NCBI GenBank assembly: GCA_030248295.1
Contig: JASANH010000895.1
Span: forward strand, 310,001-374,000
From: Mesodorylaimus sp. YZB2_4
Lineage: Eukaryota; Nematoda; Enoplea; Dorylaimida; Dorylaimidae
DNA: 64,000 nt
Direction of reading: 5' to 3'
In this document: in pieces, positions 30,401 through 49,300 of the stretch
Position numbering within the stretch: the stretch's first letter is position 1
How the letters are laid out: every line of letters starts with the position of its first letter
Notes under the pieces: generated by a model
Told to the model about the DNA's origin: nothing
Database searches by the model: none
Seen by the model: the letters and a program-made list of their open reading frames with translations, nothing else
Position numbers and translations under genes: made by a program

Positions 30401-31791
30401 TTCCCCCCCCCCCACTCTAATGAACATTTCGAACCCCTCCTCCGGATAAAACCGAAAATTCTTTCACCAGCTTACCTGAATAGTAATCCTGATCGCACAG
30501 TAAGCAACTACTCGATCCCTTTCTTGGAGCATACGTGCCCGGCGCGCAAGGCGTACACGAACTTGTGAAGCCAGCGCTGAACGTGCCTTTCGAGCATTCG
30601 GTACATTGGCCAGAAAAGGGCAAGCCTGGAATAGACTTCATCCATCACTGTGTAAAACACGCTACCAAACCTTTCTTACCTGAGACATCAATCTGGCGTA
30701 TGTATATTGGCTGCCCCGCTCCATGCAAAACCATAGCTTTCCAAGTAATTACCGACTGACCACTTTTCAAGCTCACCTTAAGAATAAAACGGGTGAAGCT
30801 CGGACAACTCCATATGCAGAACCAATGGATCGTTTTGTCAGGCTGTTACCGTTTGCGCTTTCCATTTGCCTTCGGGAGTGACCGGCGGAAAGAGAGTAGC
30901 TCTGCGATAGAAATCGTCCGAGGCCATGCACTGCTCGTTTTGAACCTACGAAGAACAGCTTCTTTGCGCCTGCCATTCGAGGAAAAATTTTTTAAGCGTC
31001 AAAAAACAAACTTGGAACATGAACATGACGTCGGTGGAGTCCGGATACAAATAGACGTATCTCAAGTCACCTGGTCGCACCAGACGGACACTGTAGCTGA
31101 GCACGGATATGCAAGGCGTTGGTATGTAAACCAAAAGACCGTCGTCCCGTGTTCGCCACCCACCACTACAAACAAGGACATGCCCAAATTAGGATGCGTA
31201 CCGCCACCAGGAAATCATCGAGCCTACTGTAACCCAGACATGTCAGCATCCCAGGCGCATACATTTGGCTCTCAAAACTTGCTCAGACACGAGAATACAA
31301 ATCTGAGGAAGGTACTAGGGATGCTGTACCTGCTACAGTTCATGCTCTGTTCTCCTCCCTCGTCACTTTCGGCAAAAAACTGCATGGAATCTTCATTGGC
31401 GATGGCGAAACCATCCGGCAACTTTGTGAAGTCATCGTGCCTCACTCCTCCGCCCGTACTGTATGTACCCTGGCGACATCTCTCGCACTGCTGAGTTTTG
31501 ATATCCAAGAATTTCCCCATTTCGCAAGCGAATGTACAATTGACCGCTTTGGTCGGCATCTCGGGTGCATAGCCCCCAGTACACGTGGGTGGGGACTTTT
31601 TGGGCACGGCAACACGCCATCGATTCCCGATCCCGTCGCATTCGGTATAGTCGTATCGAAAGTCATCCTACAAAAAGAGTCCATCTCATGCCCAAATTTG
31701 GGCGTAAGTATAATCTATTTACTTGAGAGCACGGAACAGCTGCTGCCTTGACTAGAACTGACACAAATAACAATAACAAAAAGTAAAACAT
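27413..31791 (-). CDS. ELAPOR: ELAPOR/EIG121-family transmembrane protein
   Basis: Fourteen exons join in phase: 31791-31723, 31667-31330, 31165-31012, 30945-30850, 30776-30680, 30625-30476, 30129-29869, 29815-29708, 29649-29396, 29340-28747, 28628-28457, 28406-28073, 27950-27792 and 27689-27413. They give 1,020 residues, against about 1,013 in human ELAPOR1. The first exon encodes a signal peptide (MFYFLLLLFVSVLVKAAAVPC). Cys-rich repeats of the GCC2/GCC3 type follow (CxxCxxGTYS, CLLCDQDYYS, CPPCNHGTN, CVSCPPGHY), and then a mannose-6-phosphate-receptor-like region with CRLN, ICRTTA and CPDGTCDGC. One helix (MLIVGSVVLCIFLVILIVYVW) leads to a tail beginning KKNQKLEYKYMKL, as in ELAPOR. The family sits in the endosome-lysosome and trans-Golgi system and is linked to autophagy and granule maturation. 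Acidic LQDDEDEEQ follows in the tail. Confidence 0.92.
30403..30413. repeat. Poly-C run (11) in an ELAPOR intron
   Basis: Eleven C residues lie within the intron between exons 6 and 7 of ELAPOR. No function is inferred. Confidence 0.8.
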
Positions 31792-33148
31792 GGCTGAATA
31801 ACAAATGACTAGAAATATGACCAGAAAATAAAAATGCCCATACAAGGAAACAAAAATCGTCGACTGTACGGCCCGAACCGAGAGGGCAGGAAACTGGCCG
31901 ACACGTTGCGCACGCAAGACACGGACCCATTGCCTTATTAGGTTGATGGCTAGTAAGCGGGAATTTGAACTGAGCGAGACCAGAGAAGGCCGCCCCGGTG
32001 GCCGTGTCTCCTGCGCTCACACTTTCGACAAATAGAGGGAGAGAAGGGAGGGAGGGGAGGGAATTCTTGACAAATGAGAACAAAATAAAAATTCTTTTGA
32101 CGTCTCATGCAAAAGCTTTGTTGTGTCAGAATTTGGGTGGGTACTCCAGCGTCTCGAGGGGGAGCACCCATCTGGTAGTGATGTTTTCGCGGTTGTCGGT
32201 TCGTACTACTGTGCAAGTCCCGGGTGGCAAATAAGCAACAGTTGCGATTTTCCGCCGAGATATCTAAATGAACTTCTACAAAAGTATTTTTAACATTACG
32301 GAGACCTTTCTGACAGGCTACTGCTGGCCTCTGCCTGTTCCGCCTCACTCGTTGCGGTCATTTAGCAAACGAAAGGACGCGATACTGACGATCGGATCGC
32401 CTAGCCCATACTATCATATCATGTTTACCAGCAGCAGTGGCATGATAGCAGTAAGCTAACGTAACACAGGTTGCGCCTATCAAGCTGCCTTGACCATGTC
32501 GGGCCAGTGACTTACGTGATCTATCAATCATGAGCAATCCCTTTGTTCAATAAGGATCTCAGATTTCGAATTGCGGCTTCCGGGGGGTATCCCACGCGCA
32601 GAGACAAACTCTTCCTCATCCTCTTCTGATTTTCTCCTGCGCACAGCAGTTTGTAAAATGCGCAGGGCGAATATGATTACCACGTCTAGCCTATGTTTTG
32701 CGCTGCTGTCCCAACAGTGAACACCAACCCAGGGGTCAAGGCAGAAGAGACAAATTAATAACAAACAGAGCTGAAAGATGCCCAAGTGAGCGTATCTGGA
32801 GTCATCAGGATGTGCCAGCGTGTGTAATATCAAAAAAGGCCCAGGCCCAATAAGCAATATGACGAGCTGAATACAAAAAACGTAGGCGTGATGGCGTAGT
32901 GATAGGGAAGTATGAAAATGCACGTAGGGATAGGGAGCATTCATTTCATCATGAGCATTGACCGCGAAACGATATGCACCTGCGGACCCCGTTCTGTGGG
33001 CATTTAGCGTTATGTTGAAAGAAATTCCGCACTCAAGTCAATTTTTTGGGCTGTCGTACATCTCACCGTAGCTCTTTATCACGTACACGTTTCATCCTTC
33101 TTCTGTATGCTTACAATTTCTCATGTTCATCCTCTGATTATGAGAGGT
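31792..33148. other. ELAPOR upstream region with an unsupported 138-codon frame
   Basis: A minus-strand frame at 32,528-32,944 (138 codons) has two hydrophobic stretches, a basic-acidic segment (RRRKSEEDEEEF) and no recognised homology. It could be a small membrane protein or chance. The remainder has no exon I can support. The ELAPOR promoter should lie just above 31,791; no TATA box was found. Confidence 0.35.
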
Positions 33149-33229
33149 AAGCCATGTGGATGTTAGCCCTGTCTTCGTTCGTGCTCTGCATCAGCACGGG
33201 AAGTGAAATCCATGGACGGCTGTATATTG
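33149..33229 (+). other. Possible orphan first exon with signal peptide
   Basis: ATG at 33,149 opens MWMLALSSFVLCISTGSEIH, a good signal peptide, and the frame reaches a GGTAAGAC donor at about 33,229. I found no in-phase downstream exon, so this may be chance or the first exon of an unrecognised secreted-protein gene. The mGluR exon 1 at 35,752 has its own signal peptide. Confidence 0.25.
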
Positions 33230-35751
33230 GTAAGACGGTTGTGGTGGGACTAAAGTAGCAGCTGTTCGCTTAGTGCATCCGAAGCTGCATGGGGATTAGG
33301 TGCGTAAGCACGCGCTTGTTTATGAAAGTTGGTCCCTTAATTTGCTCTGAGGGCATTCATGCAAACGGCCTCGGCCGTAAGTCCGGTCTTTTCACGGGTT
33401 CAACTTTTTATCTAGCGATTGCGTCAAGAAGTGATCCTGTGGGGGTGTGTGCAAGTCCCCACTCCACTGTCAGATCTGATATCGACCAAGTTTTTTATGC
33501 AGTTGCATTTGTGCTAGTTGCGGCCGGTGACAAATTACCAACAATGATTAAATTTTCTTTGCTGTACCTGCTCATGCGCTTGAACCTTATCGAGTAGAAA
33601 ATGCAAATGGAAAAAGACCTTCCATTAGCCATATACTTGGTACGTGTTCGAGCGGACACTTAACGGTTGGTATTACTTCGAATGTACACAAGACCAGTTC
33701 CTCGTTGGCTAGATTCCATGGGAGAGCCGCGCAGGTACGAGTACCTCGAGCGTGCTTCAGTTCTAGTTACTAATTCAGTCAAATCCTAGTCTCAATGGGC
33801 CTAGTTGTCAAATTCCCAAACTCGGCACAAGCTGACAAACGATCTGATAGAGTGATCCATCGGAGACCTCATTTGCGCAGCTGCCATCGTCAAGGGGATC
33901 ATTATTTAGTTTGTTCTAACAAAGACGTCCAAGAAAAACCTTTCGAGCTATTCTTTCGGATTAGATGTTTGCCCGGGCGCGTCGCTCGGATTCACTGAGG
34001 CGTTGGCGGTTAGTGTCCTTGCGTCCTTTAATCCGTTTTTGCTTGGTTTTCTCAATTGGGAAATTGATAAGGCCGAAGCAATGCATCTCATGAATAAGGT
34101 TGCACGCGCACTCCGCGTCAATGGGCCGAGACGGGGAAAATCGTCGTTACAGTCCCTAGGGAGCTTAGTTTGTAAGAGTGCGTAGCTCAGGTATTAGCTA
34201 GGCCCCTAACAAGGTCATCTAACTTGACGCCCATGAAATATTGTCTCCATTAGGATGTCGCATAGTGCCTTCATTTTTTAATCCGACCTTGATTTTGTCT
34301 GTGAGGCTGTCCGTTTCCGTCGACGGGACGCCCGGTCGCTTTCTCGTTACGCTACCTGGAGACTTACGTATGATCCCTCTCGAAAGCACAGTCGGTTACG
34401 CAAGCTCGGCGCCAAGTGTGCTGACAAATGAGCTTTATGCGCCACTGGGGAGTGCTTCCCGAGTGGGGATTATTAGCGCGGGTTCGGAATTTGGCCCGGG
34501 GCGTTTTCGAGCTGTTCCATTTGGGGGCGCCGTGCCGAGCGCACTAGCTGTCCTGTCCATATCGGTACGGATGAGCAGTGTTGGCCGGTCACCCGCGTTG
34601 CAAATTGATTAACTCTAATCACGGCGAACGTCTGTCTCTCTGCTCGGCGGCCTGTCTCTGGAAAGGAAGGCGGCGATATTGAAAGGAATGCATTCCTTTT
34701 TGCCTCCTTCCTACAACATCCGTTTTTACTACTTTATAGACGGTGAAAAGCTGGACGGATGGCTCTCTCGCTGCCCTTACCAAGCCAGCACGGGCCCATA
34801 AATGTCACGCGCATGGAGGCTCGTTGAAAGGATTTAGTGAAAAAACTTGGGATTATCGTCAACCGATATCCGGGGCCTTGATTTGGCGGTGAGCGAGACG
34901 ACTGGCAGCTTCCGTCCCTTCCTCTCCGATATGGCCCCATTACGGGCGCGTCCTCGCGAGAGCCTTTTGGCGAACGAGGCGAGAAAAGGCAAAACGATCG
35001 TTGGCACCACGTTCATTGACTATTATTCCAAATTGAATTCGTTGGGGCGTCGCCCTCGCGACCGCGTTGCTGCAACACGTAAATACGTTAAATTGGCATA
35101 GATCAATCGCTCGATCGTTGCTCCTGTCCATCCACCATTGTCATCTCATACTTCCGTTCCTGCTCGACCAGCCTGTTGACGAGCTAGAACCGAGGCGACC
35201 AAGCCTTCCCCCGTCCCTCAGTCTCAACCAATCGCAGCCCCCAGCCAGGAGTCGTGTCTATTAGTGAATGGCCCGTGTGATGTTACTTGAAGCGAAAAGG
35301 CCTTAGCGCCAAGAAGGCGCTTACCCAAGCGGATGTAATGTAAGAAGTCGTCGGATGTGCGCGCCAGACACTGCTCCAATTCGAATCCCCTTGCCCGATA
35401 GTATTTGTCCTGGCAGCGCTTTTAGGAGGAAGTAACGAATTATACGCTAATTCCCTCCCACCTCCCCGCTAACCGCTTCATTTTTTTCTTTTATTGATGA
35501 TCTTGCTGCCAGGCCCAACTAATTCTCCACTATTTAGGCAAAATCATAGAGCACCAAAGTGCAAGAAGCTGCACCGTGCGTTCTTCGGCCCATGGCCCCC
35601 CGATTACGGCTATCGTCTGCCCGACGACATCCACTCCCCATGAATCCTGGCCCCGAGTAGAGACTGAGACTGACGATGAGTTGCCGAGGAATGGTCATTG
35701 CGTGCTGAGTGCCTCGAGTATTCCCTGCGATTCTGCCATGACGTCTCGATC
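33230..35751. other. Gene-poor block upstream of mGluR
   Basis: This has few homopolymers and short competing frames on both strands (for example 34,241-34,612 plus, 123 codons). No family similarity was recognised. In composition it resembles the 10-18 kb desert. Confidence 0.4.
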
Positions 35752-43231
<7,480 letters not shown>

Positions 43232-43250
43232 TCTGGGTTTAGGATAGTAG

Positions 43251-43256
43251 AATAAA
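43251..43256 (+). terminator. Poly(A) signal of the mGluR gene
   Basis: AATAAA begins 20 bp after the mGluR stop codon. A second AATAAA at about 43,505 could serve a longer 3' end. Confidence 0.45.
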
Positions 43257-44197
43257 ACTTAGGGTACTTTATTAAAGTTTTAATATTAATAAGGTGTAAG
43301 TGGCGTAAGCCGATTTGTAATGAGGCACTTTTGTCAAGCGTAGGACCCTTATCGAAGAACGAGCTGGGAGCAGCGGTCCTTTTTTGGTATAATAGTTTCA
43401 AAATAAGTTATTTTTATTATTTTTGAACCCGTGCTCGCACTATCATTTCGCATACCTGCGAGTATGTAAGCTATTGAGTAAAACTGAATTTATCTTACAA
43501 TGAGAATAAAAGTTTTAAGAAGAGGAAGCTTATGGTGAAGCACACATGCGCGCCCTTTGCATTATTCGTTCAATGGCAATGGTATTCGAGATGGCCAATT
43601 ATGCTCGAGGGGCACTAGGCAACCGAATAAACCAAGTAAAATAATAGGTCCACATTTGTTAAATTTTGGAGCTTTCAGGTGGGTTCGTGCTCTATGCTCT
43701 GCAGTTGGAACATACGTACAACAGTTTTGCAATCGAAGAAAAGGTTGATCAATTTGATCAACCTTTTTCGCACTGAAGTCAAATGCAAGGTCGAACAGGA
43801 TGCCATACAACACACTTCCGTGTCTACGTGCCGCGCCAATGCCCATACACAACAGACAATAGTTGCTTTCTGGACTTTTATTTTTCTCTGTGGTGCCTGA
43901 ATCTCATGACTAACGTTCGTGAGTTAAATCCAAAGTCGTGTGTTAAAATGTTTTTCTCGAAGACGGATAGGGGATCTTTCCAATCCATTACTGGATATCT
44001 CAGCGTGATCCTTCAATGTCAGTCAATTTAGCAACGGTAAGCACGGGGAGCCAACTTCATATCAACATCATCAGTCACGACCAAGCACATGATTCTTTAG
44101 ACAGACTGCGCTGTTCCCCAAAATACGTACAGTATATCTGACTGAGCGGTAAATGTGCTTTCGTTGTGACCAACGAGGTTAGGGTAATGTTTATCGA
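43257..44197. other. Intergenic, contains a strong palindrome
   Basis: No exon is supported. The main feature is the 14-bp inverted repeat at 43,739-43,767, listed separately. Confidence 0.5.
43739..43767. repeat. Perfect 14-bp inverted repeat, 1-nt spacer
   Basis: AAAAGGTTGATCAA (43,739-43,752), one T, then TTGATCAACCTTTT (43,754-43,767). The arms are fully complementary. It can form a cruciform or hairpin, or be a dimeric protein-binding site. Confidence 0.85.
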
Positions 44198-44479
44198 ATG
44201 GCTAGCGAGACTACTGATCTTGCCGCGCCTCATCCAACCCTCATGACCAATGTATCCAATTTCAACGATGGCGAGTATGATTCGGTGGGTGCCGTGATTG
44301 GCTTTATCGCTGGCATGGGCCTGATTGCAACCTTCTTTTGCGCGTTTCTTATTGTTTGCATTCGGAAAAAATTTTCTGGGAGTTGGCGCCTTAACTTTCG
44401 AGCCGAGGAGCACGTTCCAGCCAGGGTGCTCACAAATGGACATATCGTTCAATTCATTGATTCCCGCAGAAGCCAGTGA
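44198..44479 (+). CDS. Small single-pass membrane protein (93 aa)
   Basis: One open frame with ATG and TGA. The N-terminal 31 residues hold an N-glycosylation sequon (NVS) and acidic DGEYDS. A hydrophobic helix VGAVIGFIAGMGLIATFFCA runs into FLIVC, followed by a basic IRKK stop-transfer and a 38-residue tail. This predicts a type III/Ia single-pass protein without a cleaved signal. I do not recognise the family. It lies 1 kb upstream of another short single-pass protein in the same direction, so the two could be paralogues or alternative parts of one locus. Exon status is uncertain. Confidence 0.45.
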   Translation: MASETTDLAAPHPTLMTNVSNFNDGEYDSVGAVIGFIAGMGLIATFFCAFLIVCIRKKFSGSWRLNFRAEEHVPARVLTNGHIVQFIDSRRSQ

Positions 44480-45525
44480 TCGAATAATTGACTTGGTCCT
44501 TCCTCCAGACCAGACTTGCTCTTGTTGTAAGTGTGATGACGAGGACTAAAGCTTTATGTGCTTACGATTTAGGGGCTCAAAATAAATTAGTAGGTACTCT
44601 TAGTCACTGCCCTGATCACATTAAAGCTAATCCTATCTCCTCCACAGCAAGCCCCTTCATTCTTTTGTGCAGCAGTATAGTACCATATCCAGCTGTAAGA
44701 ATTCATTGATGTCGAATAATTTTATCCGTACAGACAAACTGTACATTATGTCTTCGTCTGCTCTTTCCAAACAAACGCAGCCATGAGGAGCTCCCTAACG
44801 GTAAATACTGACCTGCCTCGATTTTTCGAAGGCTTACCCGCTTATAAGTATATATCGTGGCACAAATACTCAGGACTGCTTCCCTAATAATACCACCCTC
44901 TGGGGACTTTCCACATATTCTCCTTTCCTATCCAGATACGGCAGGTTGCATCGAGTCAACTCAACTCAGCATCGGCTTTTTATGCCAACATTCTAAAGCC
45001 TTTGAGGAATGGTTCGGTCAGTAAATGAAGCAAAACGGTGCATGCTCGCGGTAAATATACTCGTACATACATACAGTATAAAGAACTTCATCACAGTCAA
45101 ATTGGCCAGAGATGCCGATAAGTGAAAAACTCTCAGCCAGTTTGCGAAGAAATCCTCTCCACACATTTGTGCCATGATTCCCGAATCGCTGTTGGATCTG
45201 GGATAATCCAGTTTCAGAAAACACAGAGCTGCAGATCGTACAGTAGTGTGTTGTATGCGACCTAAGGCTTTGGGTACGTTAGACGAATAAAGCGAGCGAG
45301 TGAAACTGGTCCTTTTTCACATCCTAGTCGACTGAAGTTCGACATCCTGCAAGACTCGTTGTTGTTACGGTGATGCCAGTCACATGTCGCCTGACTAAAG
45401 TGGATGTCGGCGGATAAAGTCCAATCTTATTCAAAAAGCTCATTGTCACATCCGGATTTGTTAGGAAGTCGAGTGAAGAAAAAGAAATTTGTTTCGTATT
45501 TTGCTCTCTCTCAATTCTTCAGACC
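44480..45525. other. Interval between the two small membrane-protein frames
   Basis: No exon is supported. It may be an intron or intergenic. A GTAAGTGTG donor-like site at about 44,528 follows the first frame and a TTCTTCAG acceptor-like site (45,515-45,522) precedes the second. Confidence 0.4.
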
Positions 45526-45528
45526 GTG

Positions 45529-45930
45529 ATGACTGAAGACACTGTTGTGGAAGCTGAGGCCACCATATTGGCAGTAATTATTTTTTTCTCCGTCGCTGCT
45601 TGCGTTATTCATTTTTGTGTGCTGAGAAAAAGGAAAATGAGAAAACTGCGGGCCGAGCGCGCCGTTTCAGTTACCACTGTAGAAACTATTCCTACCAACA
45701 ATAACAGTCTGTGCTCTGTCATGGCCACTTGCAGAGCTCAGACAATGTTCTCTTCCGAATCGCCGTATTTAGTGCAAGACAATTCACAGTCGACAACTAC
45801 TGGAGCGAGGCCTGTAAGCGAAGCTCAACCTTCGTCGGCAACTGGTTACAGCGAAAAGCCTCCACCGTCTTACGAAGAAGTCGTTAATAACAAGACACCC
45901 ACGCAGTCTTCGGCTGACACTGCCGTGTGA
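45529..45930 (+). CDS. Single-pass membrane protein with PPxY and PDZ-ligand tail (133 aa)
   Basis: ATG at 45,529 lies six bases after a TTCTTCAG acceptor-like site, so an upstream non-coding or short exon is likely. The short N-terminus (MTEDTVVEAEA) precedes a helix (TILAVIIFFSVAACVIHFC) and a basic RKRKMRKLR stop-transfer. The roughly 100-residue cytosolic tail is Ser/Thr-rich. It carries PPPSYEEVV, a PPxY motif that binds WW domains of Nedd4-type ubiquitin ligases, and ends ADTAV, a class I PDZ ligand. The layout resembles Shisa/CYYR/NDFIP-type adaptors but lacks their Cys-rich ectodomain, so no name is given. An AATATA follows at about 46,029. Confidence 0.6.
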   Translation: MTEDTVVEAEATILAVIIFFSVAACVIHFCVLRKRKMRKLRAERAVSVTTVETIPTNNNSLCSVMATCRAQTMFSSESPYLVQDNSQSTTTGARPVSEAQPSSATGYSEKPPPSYEEVVNNKTPTQSSADTAV

Positions 45931-46358
45931 TATTCACAATCTGTTTTTATGTGTCTGCCTGGATGTAATTTGTGTTGATAATGTGATTCCTGTATGCTGT
46001 AGATTCCTGTTGGTTCGAGATCATATTATGAATATATTTGCCCATACTGGTTTTTAGTTCAGAAACCTGTCGCGTCTACCGCGACTTAAAAGTTCAGAAT
46101 TTTTTGATATTTCTATCACAGTTTATTTCAATTAATTACAAAACACCGCATAAATCAAAAACAAACGGTTGTCCCTGGTTCAAAGACAATTCTACGACTC
46201 AAACTCGGCCACTCAGTATAGCACATCATGTCCACGAGCATCGAACTCGTCTCACAATAAGTCAGTGTAGAAAACGATCGAATAAGTTACATGAGCATGA
46301 ACAGCACCCTATGCCTATGACAATAAAAGCTCCCCCGACCGATGATCAGGATGGGGTC
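45931..46358. other. Convergent intergenic region
   Basis: This holds the 3' ends of the PPxY protein gene and of MFSD8. No other feature was seen. Confidence 0.5.
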
Positions 46359-49300
46359 TCAAAGCCGGTAGAGGACACCCTTCTTATAGCGGAAGTATTC
46401 ACCGGGATTCAGCTTTGGTTTTGGGTTCAACGGGACCAGACGGCGATGGTAAGCCGCGGCTACGGCGATACTGGCCATGAGTATACCGGCTGTTAGTCCC
46501 CACGACACTCGCGGACCCCACCACTCAAATGTGTAACTGAAATAGAAAAAGCAAAGTTAGACAGGGAATCGGCAACAGTTTACAGGAACTGTACTTGATG
46601 AAAAGTGGCCCCGATGTCCGTGCGGCAGCGCCACTGGAGATGATGACACCCTGCATGAAGCCTTGTCTCCGAGGACCAATGACTTTAGAGAATAAAGCCG
46701 AAAATGCGCAATTGGCCAGGGGAAATCCAGCGGCCAAAAGGAAGAAGGTGCCCATGTACAGCCCGATCGGTTCGCGTGTGGCTGACTCGCACCACTTGTA
46801 CTTGACTGCTTGGCAACCTCCTGGGAAGTTATCGTGGGCATCATGGTGGTCCTCCTCGTGTTCAGACTGCCCTGGTGGTAAAGTGGTCGACAATATGGAA
46901 GGATCATCGTGATGACCGCCGTTTTTAACAGCTTTCGCCACGGCGTCCGAGACGGACATTAGATTGGTCTTGTTGATCCAATGGATGTCTACGCAGGGGT
47001 CCTGCTTATTGAGTGGCAGGTCAGGGTTGCAGCAGGGCACTGAAATTAGAATTCATGACATGTCTTGCCAAAAGTCATCACTGCGAAATTTCATTGGACA
47101 TCCCTTCCGACCGGATATGAAACTATGGAGATTACTGTAATCAGCGCACCCAGGCGGTAAAAGATACGAGAGACCTCTGGAACAAAAAACCTGCGCAAGA
47201 CATTTGTTCAGGCAAACTGGTAAGACGGCCACAGGAGGGTAGAGGAATATGGATCTTCCAATTTCCTGGGAATGCCGGTTACATTAGCCACTAAATTGAA
47301 TTAATCTAACTGAATGTACTGAACCGGTGTCCCATCCCCTCTAACATCACGGGAGAAGTGCAGACCATAACCTTCTTTCATACTATCAGGAGTTTCAACT
47401 GATTCCAAGCTTGTAGAACTAGTAACAATGTTGCCTCACACTCGTCCAACCACAGCTGTACTTACTCGAACCACACTCCGGGTGCAGACGAGGCAATCCA
47501 GGCCACGGGAAGGTTATCAAGAAGAAGAAGCACATCATGGTGATGCCCACGTACATCAGTAATCGCTCGTCAAACCTGAATTCAAGCTGGCAGTAGGTAA
47601 GTGATCGAGCGAGCGAAGACACGGAGACTTACTTCTTCCCATGATAGGCGTAGAGGATGAAGATGATGAGGGATATGCAAGCAAAGACGCCCATGATGAT
47701 ACCATTATCGACAACTGCCTCCACATAGCTCCAGTGGAACATTACCATTGTGTATGACTTGCCGATCCTAACAATGGAGTAGATATGTACACTGGAGGGT
47801 AATGCGCCATACTGTTTGCACAGGTATATATGTCACTTACATGACGAAACTGGTCAAAGTCAGGTACGCTGCGAACCAGCAGAATATGATCACCCAAGTG
47901 GCGCAAACGTCATATTTTGGCAACACGAACCAGCGATCTGAAAGAGCACAAGATCTCTTACCGAGCAGGATCAAAGTTATCAAACTTTGTTTACCCTTCT
48001 GTTCATCTTTAGCCAAACCGGGATACTCTTGCAGAAGAATCGTGTACAGGAGTACAAGGCACACAATACCGATAGCGATGGAAGCCAAGGCGGGTGCATT
48101 GTACATATGAATATGGAAGGCGCCAATCGCAATGCCAGGGTACCCGATCGGTGTAAATATGGCTTGTGCGCCTACGAACGCATGTTCCTTAGTCTATCAT
48201 GTTTTTTGTTTCATAATGGAGGTTCCTCACCTGGTCCAGCCATAATTGCGAGGGCCAAGCCCGCTGTAGCCCCAGTCACAGCTTTTGTGTACTCATGTGG
48301 CTTGGCAGCAGTAGCGCAGTATGCCCGAATCACACCAGCGATTCCTATAAGCAAGGTTTAAAAAATAAATGCAGAAGTAAGCATCGCTTTCACACAAGTC
48401 CCATACCCCCTCCGACGCCGATAACGAAACGAAAAAAAAAAACGATCCATTTCCGTTTATCAGCTGGGAACACTTCCACGAAAGAGTAGCCAATATTGCC
48501 AACAATCATGAGCACGAGTCCGACAGCCATTGGCAGTCGATTGTTCTTGATACGGTTGCTCCACCATCCGAATGCGGGGCAAGCAAACGTTTGGCCGAAA
48601 CCAAAGGCAGCGATGGCCCACGGAGCGAATGTCTCGGTTGCTGTCGGATCGATCTGGCAAGACGGAGGGTTTTTGATGAGCCTTTGGCACAAAATGGTTT
48701 ACTTACAAGGGGCAAGTACGTTGCCAAGGTTGACGAGTACATGGAAAACTGTAGCACAATAATGAACATGATAATCCATGTCAACCACAACGAGGCCCAT
48801 CGACGCACAAACTTCCTGTCTGGTTCCTGCACCAGTTGACCTTCACCATCTTTTGGGGAGAAGCTGCAACAAGGTACCCTTTCACGGAATGTCTGGCAGC
48901 TTACGGTTCCTCGTCCAGGTTCCTGAGCATTGTGCGCGTACACTTGCGCGGTAATTGTTAGTCACACGAGTTCATTGCCACGGTGACATACCAAGAATGA
49001 CCTTGAACGCGAAAGCAGACAGGATGAGTCCCCCTCCAGACTTGCACCACGGTACCTAGCCCACATTTTATCCACAGGGTGGAACTACAGTATTCCCCGA
49101 CATCTTACCTGTTCGGATCAGTGTGCCGGACAAGAGAGCGCTTGAACTTTTTCAGTTCGTGAGCAACCTTCTTGACCAGGGCTGCTGGCTTGCTCATGTT
49201 TGCATTATCCGCATGTACTGCACCACGATACGAACCATTTCTCTGCACCGAACCGTGGGATCCTGTAGACGACAGCGAAATCGATCCCGATCGAACACCT

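Noticed and set aside
34241..34612. 123-codon plus-strand frame rich in Ser, Gly and Val
   Set aside because: No homology, no hydrophobic or motif structure, and no splice context; treated as chance.
34178..35400. tRNA-like words (GTGCGTAGCTCAG at 34,178; AATTCGAATCCCC at about 35,377)
   Set aside because: The A-box and B-box words are more than 1 kb apart and neither has a partner at tRNA spacing; no cloverleaf could be folded.
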